Positions 61,101-64,000 of a stretch of DNA of 64,000 bases are shown one piece after another. The notes below the pieces were generated by a model. It did not search any database, was not told the DNA's origin, and saw nothing but the letters and a program-made list of their open reading frames with translations. The translations under genes and the position numbers were made by a program. Numbering within the stretch: the first letter of the stretch is position 1; the number at the start of each line of letters is the position of its first letter. Origin of the DNA: Colletotrichum lupini (taxonomy: Eukaryota; Ascomycota; Sordariomycetes; Glomerellales; Glomerellaceae); the NCBI RefSeq assembly GCF_023278565.1, contig NC_064677.1:5394001-5458000 (forward strand), written 5' to 3'.

Positions 61101-64000
61101 TTTCTTTTTAAAGAATATAAAATAATTAATTATATATATAATACTTTTCTAATTATTATTATTTATAAAACTAATTTTTAATAACGGACCCTCTTAATAT
61201 TATTTTTAATATTAAGGTTTAATACGAACTAATACTTTTACTTCCCTTATCTAATTATAAATACCTTAAGTATATTAAGAACGCCCTTAGTAATTATTTA
61301 AATAGTATATACCTCCTAAATTCGCATACTAATAATAAATACTAATATTACTAAACCTATAAAAAGTCGGGTTATGCTCTTATTTTTAAAAAGTATATAC
61401 GGTTCTTAAGTATGAAGTTCTTATATCTTAAGTAAAAAGTAATAAAAAAGTTAATAATAACTATAGTTATTAATATAGAACTACTTATATTTTATAAAAT
61501 AAGTTCTAAATTATTCTCGTTTTATTTATTATTTATAATCCGATATATAAACCCTAACTTATATAATAATAGCGTTATATAAGGCCCTTAAATACGACGG
61601 TTTTTTAAATAAAATAAAAATAAGAGGGTTTATATAAACGAGGCTTTAATAAAAAAGTATTTATAAGCGCTCTTTTTATATTAGAAATATTATTAAAAAA
61701 ACTTATTAAAAATATAATAGTATTAGCTATTTTATTTATAAAAGTAAATAGTATTTAAATTAGAATTAATACTCTTATTAATTTATATATCTTTTTAAAT
61801 ATATAGCCCGTATTAAAGTCTTTTTTAAATAAATATATACTTACTTTTTTAAATAAATAACCTTTTTTTAAATAACTAAATAAAGTTATTAAAATAACTT
61901 TATACTCCTTAGTTATAAGCTACGTTTTTTAATTAAGAACCGGGCCCCCTGGGCCGTTTTATTACTTTTTAAACGTTCTTTTATTTAATATAATTATTTT
62001 TTATATATTCTTTATATTTAAGAACGGTACGAAGTATTTAAACTTCGTTTTAAAAAGGTTTTTTATAAAACTATTAATTAATATTTTATTTATTAATATA
62101 TAAAGTACTTAGAATAAACTTCTTACGTACGTTTATTATAACTATATATTTTAAATATTAATATAATATAAGTAAATTAAAATACGTTCCCTTTTTTTTA
62201 TTACGAGTTTAATTATTTAATAATTATCGTAGTAAACCTTTTATATATTACTAAGCTCGAGCGAAATATTTTTAAAAAAGCGTTTAAAAACGAGTATCTT
62301 TTTAGTTATATATTCTAAGCTTAGTAATTCGGCCTTTATAATTAACGTAATTATTATATTTTAACGAGCTATTTTTTAATAAATAAGGTTATTAAAAAAG
62401 GAAATTATAAAACTTTATAAGGATTTTTAAGTCTCTTTATTATTTATAAATAAAACGTTATTTATAATTAATAATACCTAGCTACCCCCTAAAATCTTAA
62501 AGTATATTATTAAATATTATATATAAAAAAGGTATTATATAACCTAATTTATAACAAAATAATATTAATAGGACGGGTTCGTTAAAAGTTAAAAAAGTAA
62601 AATATATATAAAAGCGATATTAAACTAAATTATAATTATTATATATAATATCGATCTAACCTTTTTTTAAAAAAACTTAGTCTCGTTTAGGAATATAATC
62701 CCTAAGTTCTTTTTAATTAAGACCGTTAGTAATAAGGTTATAAAAATAATAAAATTAATAAAATTAAACTTTTTAATTACCCTCTTAAAATATTAATTAT
62801 AAACTAAATAAATCTTTTTATTTAGTTAATTACGAACGATTTCTTTTTTAAAATATTATAAAACTAGCCCCTAATATTTTATTTTATACTTTTTTTTAAG
62901 TCCCTTAGTTATTTAATTAGCTTTATAAACATAGTTTTTATAATAAAGAACGAGGATATTATTTATATAAAAAAGAACTAGGACCTTTTTAATAAAATCT
63001 TAAAATAAATAAGGGTCCTCGCTTATAAATAAGAGACCTAGACTTTTAAAAATTAATATTAACTCTTTATATTATAATAATAGAGCGTCGCGGGCGCTAT
63101 ATAGGGCCTACTCAAATTTAATATATATTTTTAGCTTAGAAAAGCCGTTTAAAAACTCGTAAATAATAAGAGGGTTACTTAGTTTTTTAATTATATTTAA
63201 AAAAGCGTTTATAATATTATACTAATAGATTTTTAAATCGAATTAAATAGTAATAACTATAATTACTCTAAACGTCTTAATAATTAGTATTATTATATAT
63301 ATTTCTTTTAAGGAGTATTATTCTTAAAAGTCCCCCCTAACGCAGATTCTCGGTTTATAATAATTAAAGTAATTATTATTATTAAGTTTATAATTAAATA
63401 CCTATTTAAGGGGTATTAGTTTAGAAATAACTAACGCCTTATTAAGTATTTTTTAAATATTTATTTCTTTTAACTTTTAAATTTCTAACCGTACTACTTT
63501 TATAAATTAACTTTTTAAAGGTTTTAATATTTTAAAAATATCCTTTTACTTTTTTAAAGGGGTAATTACTTAATTTATATAAATTTAGTTAAATTAGACT
63601 ATAGTTAATAAAACGTACTTCGTTTTATTAATTATAATATAAACGTAATAATATAGTATTTAATACCCCTAGGTTACCTCGTTAACTACTTTTTATTAAT
63701 TAAGTATATATATATTAAAAAAAGAGTCCTAATCTCTTTTTATTTAAATATAAAAAAAGTACTACTTAAGTTACTTTTATTAACTTAAGTTTTAAATAAA
63801 TATTTTTAATAATTAGTTTTTTAATTTCTAGCTTTATTTAATATACCTATTCTCTTTTTAATTATATATATTAATTATATTAAAGTTATTAATTAGGTTA
63901 TTTATTATTCTTATTCTTTAATATAAGCTCGCTTATTAAAAAAGTTCGTTAAGGTCTAGTTAAATAAAAAGATCTTTTTTATAAGAGCTTTAAAAAGTCT
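61101..64000 (-). mobile_element. Minus-strand copia retrotransposon, RIP-degraded, runs off the window
   Basis: RIP-affected sequence with copia reverse transcriptase and RNase H remnants on the minus strand (see 62020-62970). Its 5' part lies beyond 64000. Its 3' end was probably interrupted by the gypsy insertion at 53707-61095, so the rest may continue at 52501-53706. Confidence 0.75.
62020..62970 (-). pseudogene. copia reverse transcriptase C-terminal part and RNase H remnant
   Basis: On the minus strand from about 62968 downwards: FYINNILVLYYKNYVYKA (catalytic Y-V-D-D changed to Y-I-N-N), GLKKKYKIKY, YFKKEIVRN, NKKIYLVYN and YFKRVIKKFNF, in the order of copia RT. Near 62090-62020: INSFIKNLFKTKFKYFVPFL, matching the A-D-x-x-T-K-x-L end of copia RNase H. 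Stops sit at former Gln codons. Confidence 0.85.

Noticed and set aside
1..64000. CRISPR arrays, tRNA or rRNA genes
   Set aside because: No regularly spaced repeat-spacer pattern and no tRNA or rRNA landmarks were seen; the tandem repeats here are minisatellites or transposon modules in fungal DNA.

Overview
The window is nuclear DNA of a filamentous ascomycete (Pezizomycotina). Genes have short introns of about 50-80 bases with GT..AG ends. GC-balanced, gene-bearing stretches alternate abruptly with very AT-rich stretches that almost lack CpA and TpG and are full of TpA. That is the signature of repeat-induced point mutation (RIP). I cannot name the species from the sequence alone.

Layout. 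1-3960: RIP-destroyed repeat DNA. 3961-5540: a gene-poor transition with an inverted duplication, a hairpin and a 12-bp minisatellite. 5541-14673: gene island 1, with a type II membrane protein (bulb-lectin-like domain plus glycosyltransferase-like domain; 7006-8690) and a secreted, GPI-anchored GH18 chitinase (11616-14322). 14674-25594: one RIP-degraded 10.9-kb mobile element with matching inverted ends and a 7-8 bp target duplication. It holds a nested hAT transposon (16981-20409) and a second nested insertion (about 20757-21846). 25595-38537: gene island 2, with an Osh1/Osh2-type oxysterol-binding protein (27433-31564), a peroxisomal TesB-type acyl-CoA thioesterase (34577-35819) and a small conserved-looking hypothetical protein (37270-37996). 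38538-45566: a complete Ty1/copia element, RIP-degraded. 45567-52380: gene island 3, with a vanillyl-alcohol-oxidase-type flavoenzyme on the minus strand (46223-48383), a RIP-free solo LTR of the same copia family just upstream of it, and a class I terpene synthase (50113-51419). 52381-64000: RIP-degraded nested elements, including a complete Ty3/gypsy element (53707-61095) and a minus-strand copia whose RT and RNase H remnants are still readable.

How the parts relate. Islands 1 and 2 carry broadly conserved functions: cell-wall chitin turnover, sterol/lipid transfer at membrane contacts, and peroxisomal acyl-CoA hydrolysis. Island 3 differs: a terpene synthase and an oxidative flavoenzyme are divergently placed between two transposon blocks, which looks like a minimal secondary-metabolite locus. 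All gene models were spliced by hand: exon phases agree across every intron, and the products read through with family motifs intact. All the transposon coding regions I could read are broken at many places, mostly by stops at former Gln or Trp codons, as RIP predicts.
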